Below, in pieces: positions 47,384-55,076 of a stretch of 64,000 bases of DNA. Below the pieces are notes generated by a model. The model ran no database searches, was not told where the DNA came from, and was given only the letters and a program-made list of their open reading frames with translations. Each line of letters opens with the position of its first letter. Positions within the stretch are counted from its first letter, which is position 1. Origin of the DNA: Prochlorococcus sp. scB243_498I20 (lineage in GTDB: Bacteria; Cyanobacteriota; Cyanobacteriia; PCC-6307; Cyanobiaceae); the NCBI GenBank assembly GCA_000635015.1, contig JFMR01000045.1, positions 124,001 through 188,000 on the forward strand. The letters run 5' to 3'. The translations under genes and the position numbers were made by a program.

Positions 47384-48039
47384 TTAAAAGGAAAATAATT
47401 CTTTCTATAATTTGGTTCCCATAATTCGTATTTATACATTAAGGATTTAAATTCTTTATTTTTCTCAAATGAATCTAACCAGTTTTTTATCGAGGGTTCA
47501 AAATAATTTATCCTTTTTTGACTTTCACAAGCGATTCTAAATTGTCTTACAAAAGGCCAAACAGACCAATCAGCGATTGTGGGGCTATCTCCAAAAAAAT
47601 ATTTGTTTTCTGTAAGTAGTGCGTTCCATCTGTTTATAAATTTAATAGCATTTGTGAAATGAAATTCTTCATCACTATCTTTATATCTTGTGGCATATTT
47701 AAATCGATCTAAATGATATTTGAATTCGTTATCGTTTTCATTAATTATTTCAAAAATATCTTCCTTTTTGTTTTCAGGAAAATAAATTAATTTGATGTTT
47801 TCCTTTTTCGACTCTGAGAGAGCCCACAGGATGATTTCAAGACTTTCTTCAATAACTTCACTATTTTTTTTTATAAGAATCGGAACCGTTTTCGTCTTTG
47901 AATTATTTAAAAAATCTAGGGGTTTATTTTTTAAATCAATTTCTCTTATCTCTACTTTTATTTCGCAAATTAACAGGGCCCATCTTGCACGAATTGCATA
48001 TGGACATCTTCGAAATGAATATAAAATATCGTTTTTCAT
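47380..48039 (-). CDS. Glutathione S-transferase family protein
   Basis: The 219-residue protein has a thioredoxin-like N-terminal domain (DILYSFRRCPYAIRARWALLICEIKVEIREIDLKNKPLDFLNNSKTKTVPILI, then EESLEIILWAL, the usual glutathione-gamma-Glu contact). A helical C-terminal domain follows, with the N-capping box SPTIADWSVWPFVRQF. The CPYA motif places it near the omega/beta-like bacterial GSTs, where Cys forms a mixed disulfide with glutathione. It may detoxify or reduce glutathione conjugates; substrate unknown. Start is ATG at 48039, divergent from the GIY-YIG-like gene across 74 bases. Confidence 0.88.
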   Translation of the reverse strand: MKNDILYSFRRCPYAIRARWALLICEIKVEIREIDLKNKPLDFLNNSKTKTVPILIKKNSEVIEESLEIILWALSESKKENIKLIYFPENKKEDIFEIINENDNEFKYHLDRFKYATRYKDSDEEFHFTNAIKFINRWNALLTENKYFFGDSPTIADWSVWPFVRQFRIACESQKRINYFEPSIKNWLDSFEKNKEFKSLMYKYELWEPNYRKNYFPFN

Positions 48040-48113
48040 ATTGTAAAAACTTTTAATTTCCCTAATTCTTTTAGTATTATCTAAGTAGGAATAGTATTAA
48101 TTTTACAACGCAA

Positions 48114-48656
48114 ATGTCCGGATATGTTTACCTTATTAGAGTAGGAGACCTTTATAGGATTGGGAAAACGGATAATCTTGAAAAGAAAATTAAAAAATTA
48201 AAGCCAGATGAATTATTAACATCAATTATGACTAAGGAGCCAGAAACTCTTGAAGCAAGATTACTAAGAAAATATAAGTCGCAAAGAATTCCTGAAACTG
48301 GTTATTTAAAGCTTTCCAAAAGACAAATTAGAGAATGTAAAAAGCAATTTGAATTAAAGGGTAGCTTACCTCACACTTTAGATGCTGAAGTGTCTATAAC
48401 TCTATTTGCATCTTTTTTATTGTTTTCATTAGGTTCTTTTATTTTTAATTATTTAAATTTTGGATTTGTAAGATCTATATCTTATTCTTTCGGAATGGCA
48501 TCTCTACCTATGGTTATATTATTTATTACAGGTAGTTTTGGCGGATACTTTTCTGAGGATTTATCTCTTTTTTCATTGTTAACTAATCGAATAAAAGGTT
48601 TATTCATTGCAATTGCAATGCTTTCAATGGCTTACTTAATTTTTAATTTAGTTTAA
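48114..48656 (+). CDS. GIY-YIG-like (T5orf172-type) domain protein with membrane C-terminus
   Basis: The 180-residue protein begins SGYVYLIRVGDLYRIGKTDNLEKKIKKLKPDELLTSIMTKEPETLEARLLRKYKSQRIPETGYLKLSKRQIRECKKQF. This fits the compact GIY-YIG nuclease fold (GYVYLI...YRIGKT, with a later Glu in LEARLL). Residues about 95-180 are three hydrophobic segments (VSITLFASFLLFSLGSFIFNYL, SYSFGMASLPMVILFITGSFGGYF, GLFIAIAMLSMAYLIFNLV). A nuclease-like domain tethered to a membrane is unusual; the domain may bind rather than cut. Its stop overlaps the SDR gene stop by 4 bases. Confidence 0.78.
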   Translation: MSGYVYLIRVGDLYRIGKTDNLEKKIKKLKPDELLTSIMTKEPETLEARLLRKYKSQRIPETGYLKLSKRQIRECKKQFELKGSLPHTLDAEVSITLFASFLLFSLGSFIFNYLNFGFVRSISYSFGMASLPMVILFITGSFGGYFSEDLSLFSLLTNRIKGLFIAIAMLSMAYLIFNLV

Positions 48657-49360
48657 ATTTCATAGTTACAATTTAAGGCGATTTCAAATGGAACTGATTG
48701 GGTAGGTAACTTAAGAATAGTTGAGCATATTTCAGCAATATCTTCAGGTTGTGTCATGCTTGATTTGTCTAAAGAAGAGATATTTTGGGCCATTTTTGTA
48801 TTAACCCAGCTTGGACAAATTGCAGAAATCCTTATATTTTTATCCCAACCTTTATTTTTCATAGTTTGGCATAATCCCATCAAAGCAAACTTTGAAGAAG
48901 AATAAGCGGCTAAATCACCTTTAGATCTTTTCCCACTCATTGAAACTAAAACAATAATTCTTCCTCTTTCAGAGATACATAAATGATCCCAAGAAAGCCT
49001 ACATAAATGCCAAATTGCCAAAAAATTGATATTTAATGTATTTAAAATATCTTCTTCATCACCATCTTTGTATAAGAAAGGAACTTTCGATAATACTCCA
49101 GAACAATTTATTACTGAATCAAATCCTCCAAATTCATCTAGGGTATTCTTTATCCAATTTTCGGCTGTAATTTTTTTTAAAGCATCATAGTGGTTGATTA
49201 TAATTTTCCCTTCGGGCCATTTTTTTGGATCAATAGCGCTTCCTTTTAATGATTCTATATCTCTTATGCCAAGACTAATTCTATTGCCTTCTTTTAATTC
49301 TTTATGTGCAATATTTAGTCCAATACCTCTACTGGCTCCACTTATTAATATGGTTCTCAT
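48653..49360 (-). CDS. Short-chain dehydrogenase/reductase
   Basis: The 235-residue classical SDR has the cofactor loop TILISGASRGIGLNIAHKELKEG, NCSGVLSKVPFL as the NAG-equivalent, the catalytic Ser in RIIVLVSMSGKRSKGD, and the YxxxK pair in LAAYSSSKFALMGLCQTM. Arg after the first Gly motif suggests NADP(H). Substrate cannot be read from sequence. It lies 8 bases downstream of the lycopene cyclase gene on the same strand, so a role near carotenoid or chlorophyll metabolism is possible but not shown. Confidence 0.9.
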   Translation of the reverse strand: MRTILISGASRGIGLNIAHKELKEGNRISLGIRDIESLKGSAIDPKKWPEGKIIINHYDALKKITAENWIKNTLDEFGGFDSVINCSGVLSKVPFLYKDGDEEDILNTLNINFLAIWHLCRLSWDHLCISERGRIIVLVSMSGKRSKGDLAAYSSSKFALMGLCQTMKNKGWDKNIRISAICPSWVNTKMAQNISSLDKSSMTQPEDIAEICSTILKLPTQSVPFEIALNCNYEI

Positions 49361-49368
49361 TTTTTAAA

Positions 49369-50652
49369 CTATATGTTTGGAAATATTATTCTAAGTAACA
49401 TTTTAAATTCTCTTCCATGCATAATCATAAGACCTTTCTTTACACTCCATGGAGCCTTTATAAACATTACGCACATAGCATATACAATCTCTTTTAAAGA
49501 AAGAGTGTCAGTTAGAAACCCATACCATTGATTTTTAGGTAGTTGGAAAAAACTGCCAAAAAATTCTCTCAATAGTTTCTCATCAAACCTCATAAGTTTT
49601 TCTAATCCAAATTGGTAAAGTGATTTCTTCCTAATTAATTCTTTTGACCATAAAGTTTCCCAACCTTTTCTAGCTATATGATAGGTACTGAGATTTTTGT
49701 TTTTAATTGCTTCTGATACTGCCTTTGCGACAAGTGGAGCTCTTCTTAAAACATTACCAATTAAATATCCAGATGCAGGATGTACCATTGAAGCAGCACC
49801 ACCATATCCAAGTATTTGTTGTTTGAAATCTGGGATTGGCATATTCATAGGAAGAAATAAGCCAAGCTCTTCGTGTTGCATGCTTGTGATTGATATATTT
49901 CGATAAGAAAGCCTCTTCTCTAGTCTCTCTTTTAAATTTTCCATTGTTAGAGGATTTACCAAACCAAGAGATGTCTCTTCAAGAAAATATTTCCCACCCC
50001 CCATATCCATGGCATAAAGAAAAGTTGGAGGTTCTTTTTTTTGCTCATCGTTAAGATGGTCATTTCTATAGTCCATCAATACAAACTGCCCTTTCTTAAG
50101 TGGAGGTTTACTAAAATTACCTACTATCCCATAACAAGTTTGGACTGCTAAGGGACCACAGGATTTTAATTTAAGAAAAACAGGATCATACCCTGTTGCA
50201 TCTACTACTAATCTTGCAGAGTAAGTTTTGCCATCTTTTGTAGTTACTGTACTTTTGTATTTTTCAAAATGTATTTTCTTTGCAAAGCCTTGATGCCATT
50301 TAATAAAAGATTTATTGCATTCTTTAAACCAATAATTGTGGAGTTTCTTCTTATCAAATAGTCCATAATCTAGTGAATGTTCCGTGGCTTTATTCTCGTC
50401 GTCCTGCTCTTCTAAAGCGCCATGCCCAAAAAAACTTACAGTATTCTTCCATCTATATTCAAGTAAATCCTGAAGCCCGAGTTGATCAACTTCTTTCCCC
50501 CAAATGCCATATGTATTTGGCCAAGGTTCATCTGGTCCATTTGGAGAAAGCACTTCAACATCTAATTTTTCCTTCCCTAAAGCTGAGGCAATTGCCATAC
50601 CTGCAGGCCCTGCACCCAAAACAAGAACATCTGGCATATTTTCTTTTGACAT
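49369..50652 (-). CDS. crtL-e: Lycopene cyclase, probably the epsilon type (CrtL-e)
   Basis: The 427-residue flavoprotein cyclises lycopene ends in carotenoid synthesis. The dinucleotide motif is DVLVLGAGPAGMAIASALGKE, followed by the CrtL-specific PWPNTYGIWGKEVDQLGLQDLLEYRWKNT. Later are VVDATGYDP, the catalytic-region FLEETSLG, and GYGGAASMVHPASGYLIGNVLRRAP. Prochlorococcus carries two such genes, beta and epsilon; the copy close to pcb is, as I recall it, the epsilon cyclase, which in a high-light strain makes both ring types and feeds alpha-carotene. Sequence alone does not separate the two types with certainty. It is probably co-transcribed with the SDR, 8 bases downstream. Confidence 0.88.
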   Translation of the reverse strand: MSKENMPDVLVLGAGPAGMAIASALGKEKLDVEVLSPNGPDEPWPNTYGIWGKEVDQLGLQDLLEYRWKNTVSFFGHGALEEQDDENKATEHSLDYGLFDKKKLHNYWFKECNKSFIKWHQGFAKKIHFEKYKSTVTTKDGKTYSARLVVDATGYDPVFLKLKSCGPLAVQTCYGIVGNFSKPPLKKGQFVLMDYRNDHLNDEQKKEPPTFLYAMDMGGGKYFLEETSLGLVNPLTMENLKERLEKRLSYRNISITSMQHEELGLFLPMNMPIPDFKQQILGYGGAASMVHPASGYLIGNVLRRAPLVAKAVSEAIKNKNLSTYHIARKGWETLWSKELIRKKSLYQFGLEKLMRFDEKLLREFFGSFFQLPKNQWYGFLTDTLSLKEIVYAMCVMFIKAPWSVKKGLMIMHGREFKMLLRIIFPNI

Positions 50653-50876
50653 TAAATATAAATCTTATGATTAAAGAAATTTATTGAACAAATTATTACT
50701 TCTGAGCCTAGAATTATATTTTTCATCCAATACTTATAATGAGAGTAGATTAATAATAATCAAATTACTCAAATACTAGTGACTAAGTTTTCGGTGTTTT
50801 AACAATAATTTATAAGATTACAAAATAAAAAAAACTTAATTTATTTTTTTATCATAAAAAAAATATAGAAATTTAA

Positions 50877-51878
50877 ATGATTAAAAATAAAAATATTTTA
50901 ATTACTGGAGGTAATTCAGGAATAGGGTTTGTTGCCATTATTAATTTACTTAATACGAAAAATATTTTATATGTTGTAATAAAAAACGAATTTAGAAAGA
51001 ATGAATTTCTCAGAAAAATCGAGAAACATTTTGATAAAAATTATCTTAGTAAATTTTTAAATATTATTGAAAATTGTGATCTTTCAGATCTAGAGAATAT
51101 TAAAAAAATTAAGGATTTCTTTATTAGCAAAAAGATTTTTTTAGATGTTCTTGTTTTAAATGCAGGATTGCAATATACAGGCTCTTTTTACCCTAAAGTG
51201 TCAAAACAAGGGATAGAACTAACTTTTGCAGTAAATCATCTTGCACATTTTTACTTGGTAAATGTCCTAAAAGATTTTATTAGAGATAAAGAAGAATCTA
51301 GAATAATTATTACATCATCAGATGTACACGACCCCAAAAGTTCAGGTGGCAATATAGGAAAGAAAGCGGGACTCAATAACCTAGTTAATTTAAGAAAAAA
51401 AGTAACTGGGCAATTTTTAAATTTTAATGCTGATGAAGCTTATAAAAATAGTAAGTTATGTAATATTTTGTTTGCTAAAGAACTTGAAAAAAAATTAAAA
51501 ATTTCCTCTAGTAAAATTTCTGTAATTACTTGGGCTCCTGGTCTAGTAATACCAAATGATGATCTTGGTTTTTTTAGATACAGTAAGCGTTTTAATCTCT
51601 TTGGATATTTAATTTTTTCTAAAGCTGCAAAAAATATTTTAGGAATTTCTGAAAGTATAGAAAATGCTGGTAGGATACTTTCTGAAATTGTTTTTGATTC
51701 AAATTTAAATAATATTGGTTACGTTCATTTAAGTAATAAACTTATATCTTTTAAAAAACATAAATTAGTTGAAAGTAAGGTTAGTGATGAGGCAAATAAT
51801 TCTGAGTTGGCTTCAAAACTCTGGATTTTAAGTGAAGAGATTTGTAGATCATTTGGCTTTGTTACTTTCAATATTTAA
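50877..51878 (+). CDS. Protochlorophyllide-reductase-like SDR
   Basis: The 333-residue SDR resembles light-dependent protochlorophyllide oxidoreductase (LPOR) in length and layout. It has the cofactor loop ILITGGNSGIGFVAIINLL, DVLVLNAGLQYTG, the LPOR-like GIELTFAVNHLAHFYLVNVLKDFI, the catalytic block AYKNSKLCNILFAKELEKKL (LPOR usually AYKDSKVCN), and a C-terminal LWILSEEICRSFGF like the LPOR end WxxSExLV. Most of the rest is Lys/Asn-rich and diverged, and the LPOR-specific Cys-containing region is not clearly present. It could act on a tetrapyrrole or on another lipid-like substrate. It is preceded by 224 gene-free bases and overlaps the mscS gene by 30 bases tail to tail. Confidence 0.78.
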   Translation: MIKNKNILITGGNSGIGFVAIINLLNTKNILYVVIKNEFRKNEFLRKIEKHFDKNYLSKFLNIIENCDLSDLENIKKIKDFFISKKIFLDVLVLNAGLQYTGSFYPKVSKQGIELTFAVNHLAHFYLVNVLKDFIRDKEESRIIITSSDVHDPKSSGGNIGKKAGLNNLVNLRKKVTGQFLNFNADEAYKNSKLCNILFAKELEKKLKISSSKISVITWAPGLVIPNDDLGFFRYSKRFNLFGYLIFSKAAKNILGISESIENAGRILSEIVFDSNLNNIGYVHLSNKLISFKKHKLVESKVSDEANNSELASKLWILSEEICRSFGFVTFNI

Positions 51879-52886
51879 GGTTTGTGTTGGGAATGCAAAC
51901 TCAATATTATTAACCGCAAATTCCTCAATAATTCTTAAATTTATAGATTGTTGAGCTTCCATTGCGGCGAGATAATTATTTGTTGGGATGTAATAAACAA
52001 GTTCGAAATTAAGACTAAAGTCGCCGAAATCTGTGAAATGACATCTATCAAAAGACGCATCTTTTGTCTCTTCAACAATTTTTTTAATTATTATCGGAAT
52101 CAATTTCATAAGTTTTGGAGAGGTTTCATAAACAACTCCCAATTTATGCACTAACCTTCTTTTTTCCATTTGTGCGTAATTTGAAATTACTCCATTTGTT
52201 AGGGCGCTATTGCTCATTACTATTACTTCTCCATTAATACTTCTTATCCTTGATGATCGTACTCCCACTCTTTCAACCATTCCGAGGACTCCATCGGATT
52301 TTATAAACTCACCTTTTTGAAAAGGTTTATCAAGCAAAATTGTTATATATTCAAAGAACTCCTGAACTGGATCTTTTAAAGCTAATCCAGCTCCAATACC
52401 TCCTGCACTGAGTAAAGCCCAAATAGCAGTCATTTGTACACCTATATTTTGTAAGAAAAAAATTGAGCCAATAGTCCATGTTAATGCTTTTATTAATGGA
52501 GTTAGTGAAGATACCATCGAACTAATTGAGGAATCATTGATTTTTGAGGTCGATTCTGTTAAAGATCTTATTAAAACTTTGTTGAGAGCTTTTATGATGA
52601 TTATTAGTATAAATAATTTCAAAATATTCAATAAGACAGAGATGAAAGTTATTTCATCAGCAAAAAAATAGTCAATTGAAAAATAAAATGAGAGGAGGAA
52701 ACCTATAGGTTTTATAATTCCAGAGATCACCTCAAAAATAAAATCATCGAAATTTGTTTTTGTTCTTTTGGAAATCTTTTTAAAAAATATTTTTGAAACT
52801 TTTGAAATTATTATCGACAATAAAGTTCCAATAAAAAAAATAGATATTGCCAGAAGGAAGTTTTCAGTAACTAATTTCATATTCAA
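51849..52886 (-). CDS. MscS-family mechanosensitive channel
   Basis: The 345-residue protein has about four to five N-terminal membrane segments. The pore helix TM3-like sequence is MTAIWALLSAGGIGAGLALKDPVQEFFEYITILLDKPFQKGEFIKSDGVLGMVERVGVRSSRIRSINGEVIVMSNSALTNGVISNYAQMEKRRL, the typical MscS beta domain. C-terminal EFAFPTQTLNI matches the conserved end. Such channels release solutes upon osmotic downshock. It shares the region with a StpA-like osmolyte phosphatase 2.2 kb away, which may be coincidental. Its last 30 bases overlap the POR-like SDR. Confidence 0.93.
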   Translation of the reverse strand: MNMKLVTENFLLAISIFFIGTLLSIIISKVSKIFFKKISKRTKTNFDDFIFEVISGIIKPIGFLLSFYFSIDYFFADEITFISVLLNILKLFILIIIIKALNKVLIRSLTESTSKINDSSISSMVSSLTPLIKALTWTIGSIFFLQNIGVQMTAIWALLSAGGIGAGLALKDPVQEFFEYITILLDKPFQKGEFIKSDGVLGMVERVGVRSSRIRSINGEVIVMSNSALTNGVISNYAQMEKRRLVHKLGVVYETSPKLMKLIPIIIKKIVEETKDASFDRCHFTDFGDFSLNFELVYYIPTNNYLAAMEAQQSINLRIIEEFAVNNIEFAFPTQTLNIESNKAK

Positions 52887-52958
52887 ATAAACCCTTAAAA
52901 TTTATCTCTAATAAAATTTTAAATTATCTCCAAACAACAAACCAGTCTTTATTTTTCT

Positions 52959-53528
52959 TTAACTCATTATTATGTTTCTAATTTCTTTAAATTCTTCTCT
53001 ATCCGCAGTTTTGCATAATTCAAAAATTATTGATTCAGTTGTTGTTAAGATCGCCCCACTCTGAGTCATTCTTTGTAATGCTATTTCATGATCTACCCTA
53101 TTTCGACTTCCCATGGAATCTGATATGACAATAACCTCAAATCCTTTTTGTAAAAAATCTAAGACTGTTTGTTGAATACAAATATGCGTTTCGATCCCAC
53201 AAACTATCAAATTAGTAATTTTCTTATCTTTAAGTTCTTTTAAAAAATCTTCTAATTTAGCAAGGCTGAATTCCATTTTTTCAAATCTTCTAAATTCTGC
53301 TTTGGGTGATAATTCAGGTATCGTTACTCCCAATTTGAGTGGGTTCTGTTCAGATATAAATATGTTTTCTTCTAAAATTTGGTAAGCATTTATTAGCTTT
53401 TTTATGTTTTTGATTATTGAATCCTTATTAAAAATTGGTCTTATTATTTTTTCCTGAAGATCAATAATTATCAAGGCGTTTACTTTCGATGATAATTTAT
53501 CAGGAGAGATTTCTTGATCATTCATCAT
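52959..53528 (-). CDS. Isochorismatase-family cysteine hydrolase
   Basis: The 189-residue protein has the isochorismatase-like hydrolase triad: Asp in NALIIIDLQEKIIRPIF, Lys in the ELKDKKITNLIVCG region, and Cys in GIETHICIQQTVLDFLQKGFEVIVISDSMGSRN. This pattern (GIETHIC) is common in the YcaC-like subgroup. Substrate unknown; family members act on amides such as nicotinamide, isochorismate or carbamates. It begins MMNDQEISPDKLSSK, with the second Met an equal start. It is divergent from the Fur-family gene across 116 bases. Confidence 0.88.
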   Translation of the reverse strand: MMNDQEISPDKLSSKVNALIIIDLQEKIIRPIFNKDSIIKNIKKLINAYQILEENIFISEQNPLKLGVTIPELSPKAEFRRFEKMEFSLAKLEDFLKELKDKKITNLIVCGIETHICIQQTVLDFLQKGFEVIVISDSMGSRNRVDHEIALQRMTQSGAILTTTESIIFELCKTADREEFKEIRNIIMS

Positions 53529-53644
53529 TTACACATAAAGATATATTTAACATAATATTTTGAAGAACTTTAGTAAACATTTTAAATAAATAAGTTGTTT
53601 TACTCTCATCTAGAGTTATTATTGAGAATAGCCAAAGGTTAATT

Positions 53645-54097
53645 TTGTCTTTATCCTCTCAATACAAAGTAATCACATCTCCTCTTGGTGATGGATTACA
53701 TAAAGATGGGAAGAGATTAACTCCTCAGAGGTTAAAGGTTCTTAATTTATTTGAAAATATTGGCTCTGGAAAGCATCTTAGTGCGGAAGAGGTTCATGAA
53801 AAGTTAGTTAAGACAAGCTCTAAAGTTTCACTAGCAACAATTTATAGAACTTTAAGACTTTTAGTACAAATGGGTTTGCTTCATGAATTAGAACTCAGTG
53901 AGGGTGGACACAGATATGAATTGCTTAGTAACGACACACCGGATCATCATCATTTGATTTGCATTAGGTGTGGAAGAACAGAAGAATTCGAAAATGATGA
54001 GGTTTTAGAGGCAGGCAAAGTTGCAGCAAAAGTTAATGGTTTTAAACTAATTGAATCCTCTTTAAATGTAAGAGCAATTTGTCCTAATTGCATTTAG
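53645..54097 (+). CDS. Fur-family metalloregulator
   Basis: The 150-residue protein has the Fur layout: a winged helix (KRLTPQRLKVLNLFENIGSGKHLSAEEVHEKLVKTSSKVSLATIYRTLRLLVQMGLLHELEL), then the metal and dimer domain with GGHRYELLSNDTPDHHHLICIRCGRTEEFENDEV and a final ICPNCI. The two CxxC pairs should bind a structural zinc. Whether it is Fur, Zur or PerR cannot be decided by sequence, as the sensory-site residues overlap. The start is a TTG preceded by AAAGG at 53634-53638 with 6-base spacing. It is divergent from the isochorismatase-like gene and converges on arsS with a 6-base gap. Confidence 0.92.
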   Translation: MSLSSQYKVITSPLGDGLHKDGKRLTPQRLKVLNLFENIGSGKHLSAEEVHEKLVKTSSKVSLATIYRTLRLLVQMGLLHELELSEGGHRYELLSNDTPDHHHLICIRCGRTEEFENDEVLEAGKVAAKVNGFKLIESSLNVRAICPNCI

Positions 54098-54103
54098 CAG
54101 GTT

Positions 54104-55036
54104 TTAACTTAAAGTCCCTCCACAACTTGACCCTGCACCTGCAGTGCAAGCAAAACAATGGTCTTTTACAGCTACCCCGTAGTCAAAAGTAAATGATTCA
54201 TTCAACAGATCAAAAAGTGTCTTTGGTCCTTTATTCTCTCGGAAATTTATCTGTTGGTTAAAGTCACAATCATAAATTTCTCCTAGCCAATTGACGCTAA
54301 TTGTCTTTTTACACATTAGATTTTCTAAATTTTTTTCATTAAAATTTTCTTTTAGTAATCTGTTATAAGTATTTAGTTTCCCTTCTCTTCTAAGAGATTC
54401 CTCATATCTATTTATTGGCATATTAGTTATTGTGTATAAATTATTAAAAACGATATTGTATTTTTCGAATAGAATTTTTTTATAATCCTTCTCCAATATT
54501 TCCTGCGAAGGAGGAAGAATTGGACTTACAGGATTATAAACAAGATTTAATCGTAATCCATTTTCTTTCTTTCCATAGCCTAAATCATTAAGAATTTTTA
54601 TGGCATTAATACTTTTTTCAAAAACGCCAAAACCCCTTTGAAAATCAACATTATTTTTTTCATAACACGGAAGCGAAGCAGTAATTATCACTTTATTTTT
54701 TGCAAGAAATTGAGGAAGATCTTCATAACCTTCTTCAAAAAAAATTGTCAAATTGCATCTATTAATAATATCAACTTGTTTTGTGTTCAAGCTGGTTATT
54801 AGGCTTTTAAATTTTGGGTGAAGTTCTGGCGCACCACCTGTAATATCTAAAGTCTTTATTTTGTATTTTTCAATTATCTTTGGAATAAGAGATATCATTT
54901 CATTGGACATCTTTTCAGTCCTTAGGGGACTCGAATTGACATGACAATGCTTACAAGCCTGATTGCATTTATAACCTATGTTAATTTGCAATGTTTCTAT
55001 AGGTTCTTTATATATTGAGGGGAATTTTTCTTTCAT
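54104..55036 (-). CDS. arsS: ArsS-like radical SAM protein (arsenosugar synthesis type)
   Basis: The 310-residue protein has the radical SAM cluster motif in NIGYKCNQACKHCHVNSSPLRTEKM (CxxxCxxC), LDITGGAPELHPKF, and the ArsS/DUF3641 C-terminal region GLRLNLVYNPVSPILPPSQEILEKDYKKILFEKYNIVFNNLYTITNMPINRY. It ends with VKDHCFACTAGAGSSCGGTL, whose extra cysteines may bind a second cluster. In other bacteria ArsS acts after the methylase ArsM to make arsenosugars. No arsM lies beside it here. Convergent with the Fur-family gene (6 bases) and 41 bases downstream of the StpA-like gene. Confidence 0.88.
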   Translation of the reverse strand: MKEKFPSIYKEPIETLQINIGYKCNQACKHCHVNSSPLRTEKMSNEMISLIPKIIEKYKIKTLDITGGAPELHPKFKSLITSLNTKQVDIINRCNLTIFFEEGYEDLPQFLAKNKVIITASLPCYEKNNVDFQRGFGVFEKSINAIKILNDLGYGKKENGLRLNLVYNPVSPILPPSQEILEKDYKKILFEKYNIVFNNLYTITNMPINRYEESLRREGKLNTYNRLLKENFNEKNLENLMCKKTISVNWLGEIYDCDFNQQINFRENKGPKTLFDLLNESFTFDYGVAVKDHCFACTAGAGSSCGGTLS

Positions 55037-55076
55037 GAATCTATTATTTACAAATTGTCATTCGGAAATAAAAAAG

